Positions 11,440-21,539 of a stretch of 64,000 bases of DNA are shown in pieces. The notes below the pieces were generated by a model that was given only the letters and a program-made list of their open reading frames with translations, had not been told where the DNA came from and did not search any database. The stretch is from Linepithema humile (lineage: Eukaryota > Arthropoda > Insecta > Hymenoptera > Formicidae). Every line of letters starts with the position of its first letter. Within the stretch, counting starts at the first letter, position 1. Made by a program: the position numbers and the translations under genes. Location: assembly GCF_040581485.1 (NCBI RefSeq), contig NC_090130.1:16309656-16373655 (forward strand), written 5' to 3'.

Positions 11440-11974
11440 TTGGGTCTGTCAAAAAGTTTGATTTGATTTTTTAATCGATCAATTTATTAATTAACGCATT
11501 ACCTGAAATAATTTCAATAAAATAATCTCTATTATTTACGATGACTTTTCGAATATTTTCGAAATTCATGGGTTTACTTCTTCAAGTGAATTGCAGATTG
11601 CATCATCATCTACCTTCATGGGGCATTCAGATCGTGGCTTATTATTGAGATTAAAATTGCCGTATTGAAATTTTGCAAACCATTTTCTATTTTGGAAGTT
11701 ACAGCGGCTTCTCTATAGACTTTACAAATGCTTTTAGTGGTGGTAAAAATATTCGAACCTTCTTCAAACTTAAATAACATAATGACGCAAAGTTTTCGAC
11801 ATTTATTTTTTTAATGTGTAAACTCAATGAAAACAAACTAATTTTGCATCAAAATAGCAACTAAGAATGTAAAGTTTGCAACAAAATATAATATATAGAC
11901 ATTTTTAGCAGTTTTGCCACTATTAAACAATTCTAGTAATTTGAAAATTGAACCGAACTTTTTGACAGATCCAA
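11440..11974 (-). pseudogene. Internally deleted mariner in EML intron
   Basis: A 535-bp element with inverted ends (TTGGGTCTGTCAAAAAGTTT and complement) and flanking TA at 11438-11439 and 11975-11976. The minus strand retains, with frameshifts, the N-terminal DNA-binding part of a mariner transposase (pieces such as KSICKVYREAA, QYGNFNL and MKVDDDAI) but nothing of the catalytic domain, so it is non-autonomous. It lies inside the intron between the two EML exons, on the same strand as the gene. Confidence 0.75.
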
Positions 11975-12101
11975 TATATTAGCCGTTTGTGCATGATGAC
12001 TGAAAACATATCAAGTTGCATATATGTGTACGTGCGCACGTGTGATTGATTTTTTTACACATATGTTATATTGTGTCGGAAAATCTCTCATTTTAATCAA
12101 C

Positions 12102-12362
12102 CTTTGTGTCAGTGATGCGTTTGTAATTTTGCAAAGAGTCCCAAGCAGCTATTTTTCTATCTTTTTCGCCACCAGACAGTAGTGTGCCTTCCGATAACAT
12201 GACGAGAGAGCTAATGCCCCTATTATGTGCCTCAAATTCCATGCGCACAAAATATGCTCCATCCGCATCCACTGAATATACCGTAATGAAGCCATCACTA
12301 TCCGCTGTGACGACGTCGCCATCTTGTTCAAACTGTATGCTCGTTACATGTGTACGGGATGG
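12102..12362 (-). CDS. EML: EMAP-like (EML) protein, internal WD40 exon
   Basis: An 87-codon exon with acceptor (GCTTTCAG) above 12362 and donor (AAAG/GTTGAT) below 12102, phase 0 at both ends. It encodes WD-type strands TSIQFEQDGDVVTADSDG and a block SEGTLLSGGEKDRKIAAW typical of EML propellers. It joins in frame to the exon at 10354-10611. A Met just upstream (12377) lies in intron sequence and is not the start. Confidence 0.85.
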
Positions 12363-13055
12363 CTGAAAGCATATCAAGTTACTTATATATAGTTTTAAAG
12401 TAAAATTTAGAAAAATTTGATAAAATTGTCGAGTAGGAGACTTTCTCCCAATGACCTTAGCATTGACGCATATTATTAAGACTACTACTCTGAGTAATAC
12501 TGTTTTAGTCGTTTGTTATTATTTATTAAAAAGTTATTAACAAATTAAGTTTAATGAATAAAGACTTTTAGCAAATATATTTATTTAAGGCCAACGCATT
12601 CTATTTATCACATTTCAATAAATAAAACATTTTCTATTATAAAAAATTCTATAAATGATCAGTAATTATAAGTTGTATTAAAAATAAGTGTAAAATTGAC
12701 CATTAATAATTAACAGAAGAAGTGATCTAAAGAGCCGTGCACATATTCGATTATATGTTACATGTTACATCATACTTTAAGTTATTTATTCCATAATAAA
12801 AATTATAAAGACTCCAATGATTAAATATCAAATTAAAGGAGTAAAAACAGCCAACGCTAGTTGTTCATGCAAAAACATGTATTGAACGTATACTGAAATA
12901 ATAATTAAATTTTAGCCTGTTATCAAGCCTTTTTCGATATCAATAATAATAATATTTAAAATGCACGCAATCTTTTGACTTACAATATTAATAAGAATAA
13001 ACAACATTAAAATTAATAAAGAAATTGTCTATTTGGGCTTTTTTAATAAACAAAT
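12363..13055. other. Probable EML intron, no features
   Basis: AT-rich and non-coding on both strands. No upstream EML exon was recognised before the Penelope-like inverted repeat begins at about 13056. Confidence 0.4.
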
Positions 13056-13134
13056 TATCATATTAAAAAAATAGCTTCGTCAGCCCAGAGCTGGGTGTTG
13101 GTTGCTCAGTAAAGAAAAGTTAACAATTAGTTAA

Positions 13135-13176
13135 TTCAGACGTTTCGGCTCATTTATTTTGGCCATCTTCAATGAA
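13135..13176 (-). ncRNA. Hammerhead-like motif, left arm, core mutated
   Basis: On the minus strand: stem I TTCA/TGAA, core TTGAAGA (the conserved first C is T), stem II GGC/GCC, GAAAC, then GTC. The C-to-T change is at a position needed in hammerhead ribozymes, so this copy is predicted inactive. Its partner is at 16157-16198. Confidence 0.5.
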
Positions 13177-13841
13177 AATCCATAACAACAAACAAAAATT
13201 CGAGAAAGAAGTAACATGAGAATAATAAAAATATACGCCGCAAAGTTATTGCATTTTGATTACAGAATTCAGCCGTTTACACTAAGCCTACATAAAACTG
13301 GTATGAAATGTCGGAGTTATAAAATTAAAAAACTAATCTTATTTGAATTGTCAGAGATATATAAAAAATTAGCATGACGTTGTGTAACGATCCAGATGGA
13401 TAATGCACTAATCTAATTCAGCGGTCGAATATGTTTGAATTATCGATCCAATGTTCTTTGACTTGTGAAGCGCACCGCAGTAATTCCACATCCTTTTTTT
13501 CTTTTTGTTTTTTATTTTTTAAACAAAATATATATATATATATATACATGAGGATATGTGGAGGTAGACGACTGGGCGGTCACCCTGCGAGACTGTCAGT
13601 TATAGAATTGAGTGAAATATGTGATAAATAAGTGTCTCTAATATTCTGAAGCTATTAAATAAATAAAGATGACCAGAGAATGAGAGTCATAGACAATAAA
13701 AACAGTAACAGTTTACCTCAATGCACAAAATCTGTCAGATGTAAAGCAATCAGACTGTTAGTGGTATGATCGGAAGTCCGATTGAAAGGTTGAGATTCTC
13801 GACAGTTAGAGACTTTTATGTATGTCACCTTAGTTGTGTAT

Positions 13842-14483
13842 CTATCGAGTGAGAACTGAAGCTACATGTAAAGACGACATAAATTGGGAAAAAGAAGGAG
13901 CTAATATATGAAGGGAGTGGAGGGAAAAAAGAGGAGAGGAGAGGCGAGGCGAGGGGTCGAGTGAAGTGCAAGAGCTAAGGAGAAGGGAATTATCGGAGAA
14001 TAGGTAGATAAGAGTTAGGAAGGAGTTCGGTGTCACTTTGTTAAGGCTATTGTATTGTTTTTTAATGTGTAACGTTTCGGAAACCAATCTTTTTCTGTAG
14101 GAAGGTTCTCTGTCTAGAATTTCAATTTGTTCCCATTCAAAGTCATGGTTGTGGTTTAATTTATGACTCGAGATGGCAGAGGGGGAACCAGATCTTTTGT
14201 TAATATCCGCACTATGTTCTTTAATTTTCGTTCGAAGTTGCCTCTTCGTTTGCTCAACGTAAGAAGCGTCACAATCGTGGCAAGAAATTTTGTAGACAAC
14301 TCCACTTTGTTGCATCAGGTCGAGAATATCTTTTCCTGTTTTTATAAATTTGTCTAATCTATTGTTGCAATAAAAGGCTGCTTTGAAATTGTGTTTTTTT
14401 GTGACAGCTGTGAATTTTTCGGATATGTTATTAATATATGGAATTGTGAAAAATCTGGTTCCTCTCTCTTCTGATTCAGCCAT
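13842..14483 (-). CDS. GIY-YIG endonuclease ORF of Penelope-like element (left arm)
   Basis: A 213-residue ORF. The linker region contains FTIPYINNISEKF and KFIKTGKDILD, followed by the GIY-YIG fold: VVYKISCHDCDASYVEQT, then LRTKIKEH and the histidine/aspartate-rich helix SSHKLNHNHDFEW. The YIG-equivalent reads YVEQ rather than the YVGQ of the related copy at 54846-55532; the glycine loss may affect activity. In PLEs this domain nicks target DNA. Upstream RT is absent on this strand. It differs from the right-arm ORF at about six residues. Confidence 0.85.
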   Translation of the reverse strand: MAESEERGTRFFTIPYINNISEKFTAVTKKHNFKAAFYCNNRLDKFIKTGKDILDLMQQSGVVYKISCHDCDASYVEQTKRQLRTKIKEHSADINKRSGSPSAISSHKLNHNHDFEWEQIEILDREPSYRKRLVSETLHIKKQYNSLNKVTPNSFLTLIYLFSDNSLLLSSCTSLDPSPRLSSPLFSLHSLHILAPSFSQFMSSLHVASVLTR

Positions 14484-14489
14484 ATTGTT

Positions 14490-14600
14490 TACGTTGATGA
14501 CATTTTACTCGCGGCACCGAAGAATGAATTAGACAATGTTTTAGACATGTTTGGCTCGATGCATAAACGATTAAATCGGAATTTATCTTTTCGATAATTA
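14490..14600 (+). pseudogene. Penelope-like reverse transcriptase fragment
   Basis: The spacer between the arms encodes YVDDILLAAPKNELDNVLD, the catalytic YVDD box and following segment of a PLE reverse transcriptase, then runs into a stop. It precedes the plus-strand GIY-YIG ORF in the normal PLE order, which shows that the plus copy is the 5'-truncated main body. Confidence 0.7.
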
Positions 14601-14641
14601 AGAAAAGAACTCAAATTCTATTACACAGAGAGAAAAACAAT

Positions 14642-15283
14642 ATGGCTGAATCAGAAGAGAGAGGAACCAGATTTTTCACAATCCCATATATTAATAACAT
14701 ATCCGAAAAACTCACAGCTGTCACAAAAAAACACAATTTCAAAGCAGCCTTTTATTGCAACAATAGATTAGACAAATTTATAAAAACAGGAAAAGATATT
14801 CTCGACCTGATGCAACAAAGTGGAGTTGTCTACAAAATTTCTTGCCACGATTGTGACGCTTCTTACGTTGAGCAAACAAAGAGGCAACTCCGAACGAGAA
14901 TTAAAGAACATAGCGTGGATATTAACAAAAGATCTGGTTCCCCCTCTGCCATCTCGAGTCATAAATTAAACCACAACCATGACTTTGAATGGGAACAAAT
15001 TGAAATTCTAGACAGAGAACCTTCCTACAGAAAAAGATTGGTTTCCGAAACGTTACACATTAAAAAACAATACAATAGCCTTAACAAAGTGACACCGAAC
15101 TCCTTCCTAACTCTTATCTACCTATTCTCCGAAAATTCCCTTCTCCTTAGCTCTTGCACTTTACTCGACCCCTCGCCTCGCCTCTCCTCTCCTCTTTTTT
15201 CCCTCCACTCCCTTCATATATTAGCTCCTTCTTTTTCCCAATTTATGTCGTCTTTACGTGTAGCTTCAGTTCTCACTCGATAG
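14642..15283 (+). CDS. GIY-YIG endonuclease ORF of Penelope-like element (right arm)
   Basis: A 213-residue ORF, inverted partner of 13842-14483, with the same domain layout (VVYKISCHDCDASYVEQT, LRTRIKEH). The YVEQ variant is shared with the left arm, so it predates the inverted duplication. The C-terminal 50 residues are low in similarity to other PLEs and may read into the 3' untranslated part. Upstream RT is reduced to the fragment at 14490-14600, so the element is not autonomous. Confidence 0.85.
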   Translation: MAESEERGTRFFTIPYINNISEKLTAVTKKHNFKAAFYCNNRLDKFIKTGKDILDLMQQSGVVYKISCHDCDASYVEQTKRQLRTRIKEHSVDINKRSGSPSAISSHKLNHNHDFEWEQIEILDREPSYRKRLVSETLHIKKQYNSLNKVTPNSFLTLIYLFSENSLLLSSCTLLDPSPRLSSPLFSLHSLHILAPSFSQFMSSLRVASVLTR

Positions 15284-15427
15284 ATACACAACTAAGGTGA
15301 CACACATAAAAGTCTCTAACTGTCAAGAATCTCAACCTTTCAATCGGACTTCTGATCATACCACTAACAATCTGATTGCTTTACATCTGACAGATTTTGT
15401 GCATTGAGGTAAACTGTTACTGTTTTT

Positions 15428-15616
15428 AAAAATACAAATAATATCAAGTTATTGCTTTTCCTTAATTAAATTAAAAATCGTTTTAAAATAAAGCCAAACA
15501 GAGCAAGAGCTGGATCGATTTGCTCAAAAATTCTTTTTTATTATATACAGACGTTTCGGCCAAGGTACGTGGCCATCTTCAGTGTAATACAATTATAAAA
15601 CTTAGAACATAATTAT
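15428..15616 (-). mobile_element. Nested Penelope-like 3' fragment with 12-bp target duplication
   Basis: A 189-bp insertion present only in the right arm of the inverted repeat. It is flanked by gttactgttttt at 15416-15427 and 15617-15628. Read on the minus strand it is the 3' tail of the PLE family found at 56000-56110 (shared GAGCAAATCGATCCAGCTCT and hammerhead-like motif). It is a severely 5'-truncated retrotransposition product. Confidence 0.85.
15545..15586 (-). ncRNA. Hammerhead-like motif in nested PLE fragment
   Basis: On the minus strand: stem I TACA/TGTA, core CTGAAGA, stem II GGCC/GGCC, GAAAC, cleavage-type GTC. Same sequence as the motif at 56000-56040. PLEs of several animals are reported to carry minimal hammerhead ribozymes in their terminal repeats. 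Confidence 0.6.
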
Positions 15617-16156
15617 GTTACTGTTTTTATTGTCTATGACTCTCATTCTCTAATCATCTTTATTTATTTAATAGCTTCAGAATATTAGACACACTTATTC
15701 ATCACATATTTCACTCAATTCTATAACTGACATTCTCGCAGGGTGACCGCCCAGTCGTCTACCTCCACATATCCTCATGTATATATATATATATATATAT
15801 ATATTTTGTTTAAAAAATAAAAAACAAAAAGAAAAAAAGGATGTGGAATTACTGCGGTGCGCTTCACAAGTCAAAGAACATTGGATCGATAATTCAAACA
15901 TATTCGACCGCTGAATTAGATTAGTGCATTATCCATCTGGACCGTTACAGAACGTCATGCTAATTTTTTATATATCTCTGATTCAAGTAAGATTAGTTTT
16001 TTAATTTTATAACTCCGACATTTCATACCAGTTTTATGTAGGCTTAGTGTAAACGGCTGAATTCTGTAATCAAAATGCGATAACTTTGCGGCGTATACTT
16101 ATTTTTATTATTCTCATGTTACTTCTTTGTCGAATTTTTGTTTGTTGTTATGGATT

Positions 16157-16198
16157 TTCACTGAAGATGGCCAAAATAAATGAGCCGAAACGTCTGAA
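16157..16198 (+). ncRNA. Hammerhead-like motif, right arm
   Basis: Stem I TTCA/TGAA, intact core CTGAAGA, stem II GGC/GCC, GAAAC, GTC. Compared with the other PLE family, stem I and stem II have changed on both sides while the core is conserved, as expected for a selected RNA fold. Confidence 0.6.
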
Positions 16199-16278
16199 TT
16201 AACTAATTGTTAACTTTTCTTTACTGAGCAACCAACACCCAGCTCTGGGCTGACGAAGCTATTTTTTTAATATGATAA

Positions 16279-16672
16279 TAAACAACATATTAAATAAGCT
16301 GCACGAAACCGATAATAAATGATGTCAAGCATTTCACAATGATAAATTTGTGTAATGAGTCAAGTATTTTGTACTAAAATAAAATAAAACTGAAAATTTT
16401 AATGATAATTCTCGAAAGGATGAAACAGAATAAATAAAATAAGTGCATAATAGACTCCCGATAGATGCGATTTAGTAAAAGACATGGAAGAGTCAGATAG
16501 TGTAAAAATGTACAAATTAATTTATCAAATCATGGTTAAAATAATAGTGAGAGCGTTATAAAGCAAAGAAACGATGATCCAAGCAATGAGGAATGGTTGA
16601 GGAGGGGGAGCTTAAAATATAAGGAATAGGAAAGGAAGTATAGTGGGACATGGACAAGGAATTATTAATTAT
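16279..16672. other. AT-rich sequence without recognised genes
   Basis: No coding or repeat structure recognised between the PLE right arm and the second BEL element. Confidence 0.4.
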
Positions 16673-17096
16673 TGTTCGGTTGCCGACAGTTTCATAACAT
16701 TGTCGGTTGCATGTAAATTTTTATATGCAATCTTTGATAAAGGTAATGACCAGCTACCTTTTATTCGCGAGTGGATCGAGTAGCTTACGGTGAAAAGGGA
16801 TGGTTCATTTGCATGTTTATTTCATATATTATAATTCGTCTGTCTTTGTTGATCGTTGCCTTAGCAACAGATTGATATGAAACCTATTCTCTTAGCAACC
16901 GTTGTTGTTTACAATTTATATTCAATTAGTAAATATGTGTAATATTGTATTGTAAAACTATTGTGAAAGTAATAAATGTTTTGTGTTTTGTGTTACGTCA
17001 AAATGTTTATTCTCTCGTATTTGTGCCTGTCGAAGACAATCATAATTGTAGTGGATCTCTAACCAAATATTTCGGAGAGGGCGAGTTCCCCAAACA
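16673..17096 (+). repeat. Probable 5' LTR of plus-strand BEL/Pao element
   Basis: The right end (CCCCAAACA at about 17096) is placed three bases before the primer-binding site. The left end is a guess at the TG of TGTTCGGTTGCC near 16673. No matching 3' LTR was found, so limits are provisional. Includes AATAAA near 16972. Confidence 0.35.
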
Positions 17097-17099
17097 TTT

Positions 17100-17117
17100 T
17101 GGTCCTTCAAGCTGGAT
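17100..17117 (+). promoter_or_regulatory. Degenerate primer-binding site for tRNA-Tyr
   Basis: TGGTCCTTCAAGCTGGAT differs from the minus-strand BEL site at 3740-3757 by two transitions of CpG-decay type. It lies 5' of gag at the expected place. Confidence 0.7.
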
Positions 17118-17254
17118 AGAATTCCTGAATTTTTGCAAGTCTTGTGGATATCTCGAGAGATGCTTTCGTTAATGCAGTTTCGCATGGGTGCAATTCGGGA
17201 CCTTGAGATGAGTAAGTAACATTTTGTTACTTATATCAGTGTCACGTCGTAGGT

Positions 17255-17540
17255 CAGTACATTCCTCTTTTCGCGAGTGTCGTGATATCGGTCAAGGCAG
17301 CAACCCTACGCGAGAGTCACGCCTTCGAAGAGTGCGTTTTGCTATCTGTACGTGTCGCGCCTTTGGTGAAGGCACCCATTTTTTGACTTACGCGTTGTTG
17401 ATTAGTACATTTCGCGAGTGTTGTGATATCGGTCAGGTCAGCAACCCTCCGTGAGAATCACGCCTTCGTTAAGTGCGTTTTTGCTATCTGCACTTGTCGC
17501 GCCTTTGGTAAAGGCATCCATCTTTTCGATCTACGCGTCG
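17255..17540 (+). repeat. Tandem duplication in BEL leader
   Basis: Two diverged units of about 140 bp (17255-17398 and 17402-17540), each with CGCGAGTGT..GTGATATCGG, then AGCAACCCT and GTCGCGCCTTTGG. They lie between the primer-binding site and the gag start, so they belong to the packaging/leader region. Confidence 0.7.
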
Positions 17541-17650
17541 TAGTCGCCTGATATTCGCGTTGTGTCTATCGATTGAGGCGTTTTCGATTTGTGTCATTAC
17601 ATATTACGCTCAAAAGATACATATTGTATTTCTTCGATATCACATCAAAC

Positions 17651-19012
17651 ATGGAGGCTACAATCAAGAAACAGATGTCCAACGTTGGATATATTGAGGT
17701 TTGGGAAAATCTTGTCAAGGTTGGCAAAGAAAAGTTATCGTCAGCGTATTTGAAGACTCGCCTGGAATTACTAGAAACTTATTGGACTCGTTTCCTGAAC
17801 CAACATGACAAGATTCTGTCGTTCGATTAAGCAGAGACTACGCATTATATGACTTCACAACAGGAGGATGTCTTCACAACAGTTGAAGAAAGTTACATTG
17901 ATGTCAAATCAAGAATAACTGAAATTTTGTCAAGAACAGACAATGTGGAACATTTAGTTGATGATTCATTCAATTCTAGTTCTGGAATTAAACAACTCCA
18001 GTTACCTCGAATTAACCATTCTTCTTTCGATGGAGATCAACTGGCATGGGAAGGTTTCCGGGATTTATTTAAGTCCCTGATTCATGACGTGGAAGGATTG
18101 TCTCCCACTCAAAAACTACAGTATTTGAAGATCAGTCACAAAGGAAAAGCTGCGTCAATTATTGCTAATTTACTGATGTCCTCAGACGGCTATGCTCTTG
18201 CTTGGAACGAATTAGTATTTCGTTACGACAACAGAAGAGTTTTAATAGCTATTTATATGCATAAGTTGCTCTCTTGCCCACCAGTGTCAAAGGCATCTGC
18301 AATTGAAATCAATCGAACACATATAAAGGAAAGGCTCAAATGATAACTATCAAATAATATAATAGAAAGGCATTGAGAGCCGTCGCGGGATGTTAGTGCA
18401 AAATTTTAATTTTTCTTAAAGAAATTAATTTTTAGTGTTGTGAATGTAGCAATGCGTTCTTTTTGCTCATTAGGTTGTCCTGTCGAGTGCTGGGATGATT
18501 GGTTTGTTCACATTGTAGTCGATAAATTAGACTCATCGACACGATTGCAATGGGAAATCACTCGGAGATCTAATCAAGAGTTTCTTTCATTTGGAGAGCT
18601 CAAGGGTTTTTTGACTACACGAGCTCATGCTTTGGAAGCGGCCAACCCGCGAACATTACAAGATTCCTCTTCAGAATCTATCAAATCCAAAACAAAAAAT
18701 AATGTCTCTTCTCATGCTACAACGTCAGATGCAGAAGAAAAAAAAACACAATGTCCTCATTGTAAAGAGCAACATTTTTTACGCTCATGTGTCAAATTTA
18801 AGGCTCTTTCTACGGAACAACATCGTGAGCAAGCAAGAAAGAAAAGGGCTTGTTTCAACTGTTTGGCCCAAGGTCATGGCAGCCTGTCCTTCAAATTATT
18901 GTTGTCGCACTTGCAACGAAAAGCATTATTTGCTTCTACATCAATCAGAAACGGATTTACAATCACAGAAGTTATCCAAATCGAAATCCACACAATCATC
19001 TTTGTCGTCTGA
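17651..19012 (+). pseudogene. BEL/Pao gag, decayed
   Basis: Gag split over at least three reading frames. 17651-17830 starts MEATIKKQMSNVGYIEVW and ends at a stop. 17849-18343 holds the DUF1759 region (LQLPRINHSSFDGDQLAW). 18440-19012 holds the rest (CPVECWDDWFVHIVVDKLD) and the zinc-knuckle region (CPHCKEQHFLRSC and CFNCLAQGHG), where the frame changes again near 18880. A stretch of about 95 bp without coding character (18344-18439) interrupts the domain. The copy cannot make an intact gag. Confidence 0.8.
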
Positions 19013-19051
19013 CAAACTCAGCTTGACAGAAGATACAAAAAAGTTGCTGCA

Positions 19052-19987
19052 TTGTCAAGTTTCACAAGTAGCACCGTGCTGCTCGCAACTGCTTTGGTAA
19101 AGCTAATCGGTTCTAACGGTAATTCAATGATCGTTCGTGCGCTTGTCGATTTAGGGTCGGAAGCATCATTTATTTCAGAACGAGTAGCTCAGAAATTACG
19201 ACTGCCACGACGTAAAGTAAATGTTACAGTTTCAGGACTTCAAGGAGTCACCACTGGAAAGGTCACGCATGCTGTTTCCCTTACCATCGGTTCAGAGTAT
19301 TCGCCATCTTTGCGTATTACTTTACCATCTGCTTTGGTTTTGGCTAAGCTCACTACTGTTTCTCCTGGAATTTTCAAAGGTGATTGGCCACATCTTGAAG
19401 GGATCCAGTTGGCAGATCCAGAATATGGAAAACCAGCTACGATTGATGCAATAATTGGAGCCGACATTTACGGAATTTTACTCAATGGTGGAGTAAAACA
19501 AGGTTCTCCAGGAAGTTCGACAGCTCATTCTACTGTTTTTGGATGGGTGTTAATGGGATCATTGTCAGACAGAATCAGTTCTCATTCTATTAATATTGTT
19601 TCTTACCATTCGACAATGGATAAAGATCTTCATCAAGATCTTCAACGATTTTGGGAAATGGATGAGGTATCTACCGAGAAGATTCTCACACCCGAAGAAG
19701 CTTATTGTAAGCAACATTTTATAGATACTCACACGCGTGACCAAGAAGGACGCTATGTTGTGCGCCTTCCAATTAAAGAAGGTTCATTGACGGGACTTGG
19801 ACCCTCTCGTCAAAGAGCTTTGCAAATGCTCTTGACAACAGAGCATCGACTTGAGCGAAACTCATTGCTCAAACAAAATTATATAGACTTTTTGAATTCA
19901 TATCATTCTTTAGGTCATAGGGGCTTGTATCTAATGGACAAGAGCAAAGTAATAAAACGTATTACTTGTCACATCATGCGGTCGTAA
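19052..19987 (+). pseudogene. BEL/Pao aspartic protease and start of pol
   Basis: A 311-residue frame starting in the DUF1758 retropepsin (VRALVDLGSEASFISE), running through the conserved IIGADIYG and GWVLMGSL blocks to the linker CKQHFIDTHTRDQEGRYVVRLP, then shifting frame near 19970 into the RT. The active-site triplet reads D-L-G where D-S-G or D-T-G is normal, so the protease is probably dead. Confidence 0.8.
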
Positions 19988-20760
19988 GATCAACAGACCC
20001 TGAAGGCAAAATTCGGGTCGTGTTTAATGCTTCTTTTCGAACATCTACGGGAGTATCATTAAATGATTGTCTTCTTGCTGGTCCTAGACTTCAAGCAGAC
20101 TTATGGATGGTTCTTATTCGATGGCGTCCGTTCCAATTTGCATCGTCAGACATCGTCAAGATGTTTCGACAAATTCGTGTCCATTCAGATGACATGGATC
20201 TTCAGCAGATTTTATGGCGGGCGGAATCGAGTGCGGAAATACAAGTTTTTCGTCTTACCACCGTCACATACAGAACACCCTTGACACTTTACCTTTCTCT
20301 TCGAACTCTTCAGCAGTTAGCGCAAGATGAAAGTACACATCCTCTTGGAGCGACAGTTATTCGTTTTCACACATATGTCGCCAGAGCACATTCTTTGGAG
20401 GACGCATTGGAGGTTAAAAACCAAACCATCGATTTTTTGGTGTTTGGCGGTTTTCAACTTAGTAAATGGGCCAGCACACACAATGTTCTGAGTCCAGAAA
20501 ATAATCAATAGGAAAGGCTTATTTCATCCGCAGATCATGTTGTCACTTTGGGTGTTTTATGGTCACCTTTTGATGATTAACTCAATTTGAGAGCAATTCC
20601 GGATTTAATCTCGACAAGAGAACCCACTAAAAGGATTGTTCTTTCGGACGTCGCAAAGCTGTTTGATCCAGCAGGTTGGGCAGCTCCTGTAATTATCACC
20701 GCCAAATTCTCATCCAGGATCTTTGGATGGCTGGTTTAGAATGGGATCAACCACTTTCTT
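19966..20760 (+). pseudogene. BEL/Pao reverse transcriptase, catalytic box lost
   Basis: RT blocks KIRVVFNASFRTSTGVSLND and DIVKMFRQIRVH are clear. The YVDD box has decayed to YVAR (HTYVARAHS), losing both aspartates. After the stop at 20511 the family sequence continues in pieces (KRIVLSDVAKLFDPAG near 20630-20680). Confidence 0.8.
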
Positions 20761-20852
20761 TTGATTTTCGAGTGCGATGAGAAAGTTTTAAGTCAACTTT
20801 TTCAGACTTAAATAAATTAAAGATTCCTCGTTGGACAGGAATAGAACATAGC

Positions 20853-21290
20853 ATGGAGTTGCATGGATTTTCAGATGCCTCCGAACGAGCATATGCCGCG
20901 ACAGTTTTTATACGAGGCAAAGGACCATCTGGTATTTATCGAACAAATTTACTAGTCGCAAAGACCAAAGTCGCACCGGTTAAGCCAGTTTCGATTCCGA
21001 GGTTGGAATTGTGTGGCGCGCTTTTACTGGCTCGACTTCTGAATCAAACTGCCATTGGACTTGGCATTTCTTATCCCGATATCTTTGCATGGACGGTTGC
21101 CAAAGTTGTTTTAGCTTGGATCAAAGCTCATCCATCCAGATGGAAAACGTTTGTAGCAAACAGAGTTGCTACAATACAAACTTTAATTCCAGCAAAGTGT
21201 TGGCGACATGTATTTTCTTCGGAAAATCCGGCGGATGCTGCAACTAGAGGTATTTCGCCGTTAGAATTATCAGAGTTTCGACTATGGTAG
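20853..21290 (+). pseudogene. BEL/Pao RNase H region
   Basis: A 145-residue frame with MELHGFSDASERAYAA, KTKVAPVKPVSIPRLELCGA, and the end block NPADAATRGISPLEL. Same domain as the left-edge BEL element, then a stop (TAG) near 21290. Confidence 0.75.
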
Positions 21291-21539
21291 TAAGGTCCTC
21301 TGTGGTTAGAAAATCCGGTTATTTCATGGCAAAATGAAGAAAATGAACTTTCAGAAGAGTGTGAGCAGCGTAAAGTTCTCGCCGTCAAAGCGGATCAATC
21401 CAAAATAGAGAATGAGTTATTATTAAGATTCTCATCTCTCAACAAGTTATTAAGAGTTACTGCTTATTATATTAGATTCTTTCGTATTAAAGATCGGCCA
21501 AAGACTATTCATCTTTCAGCAGATGAACTCAATGAAGTC

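Larger units (their letters stand above)
13056..16278. mobile_element. Head-to-head pair of Penelope-like element ends
   Basis: A 3.2-kb inverted repeat. The left arm (13056-14490, minus) and right arm (14637-16278, plus) each carry a GIY-YIG endonuclease ORF and a 3' tail with a hammerhead-like motif. The 146-bp spacer (14491-14636) holds a reverse-transcriptase piece in the plus orientation, so the plus copy is a 5'-truncated PLE and the minus arm is an inverted terminal copy. PLEs are known for inverted or direct partial copies at their ends. Arm differences are sparse except for a 189-bp insertion plus its target duplication in the right arm (15428-15616). Confidence 0.85.

Noticed and set aside
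13431..13631. Short ORFs in the PLE tails (also 15695-15901)
   Set aside because: Mirror copies in untranslated tail with TA microsatellite; no protein similarity.
16945..17172. 75-codon ORF across the second BEL primer site
   Set aside because: It spans the LTR end, primer site and leader; no domain.
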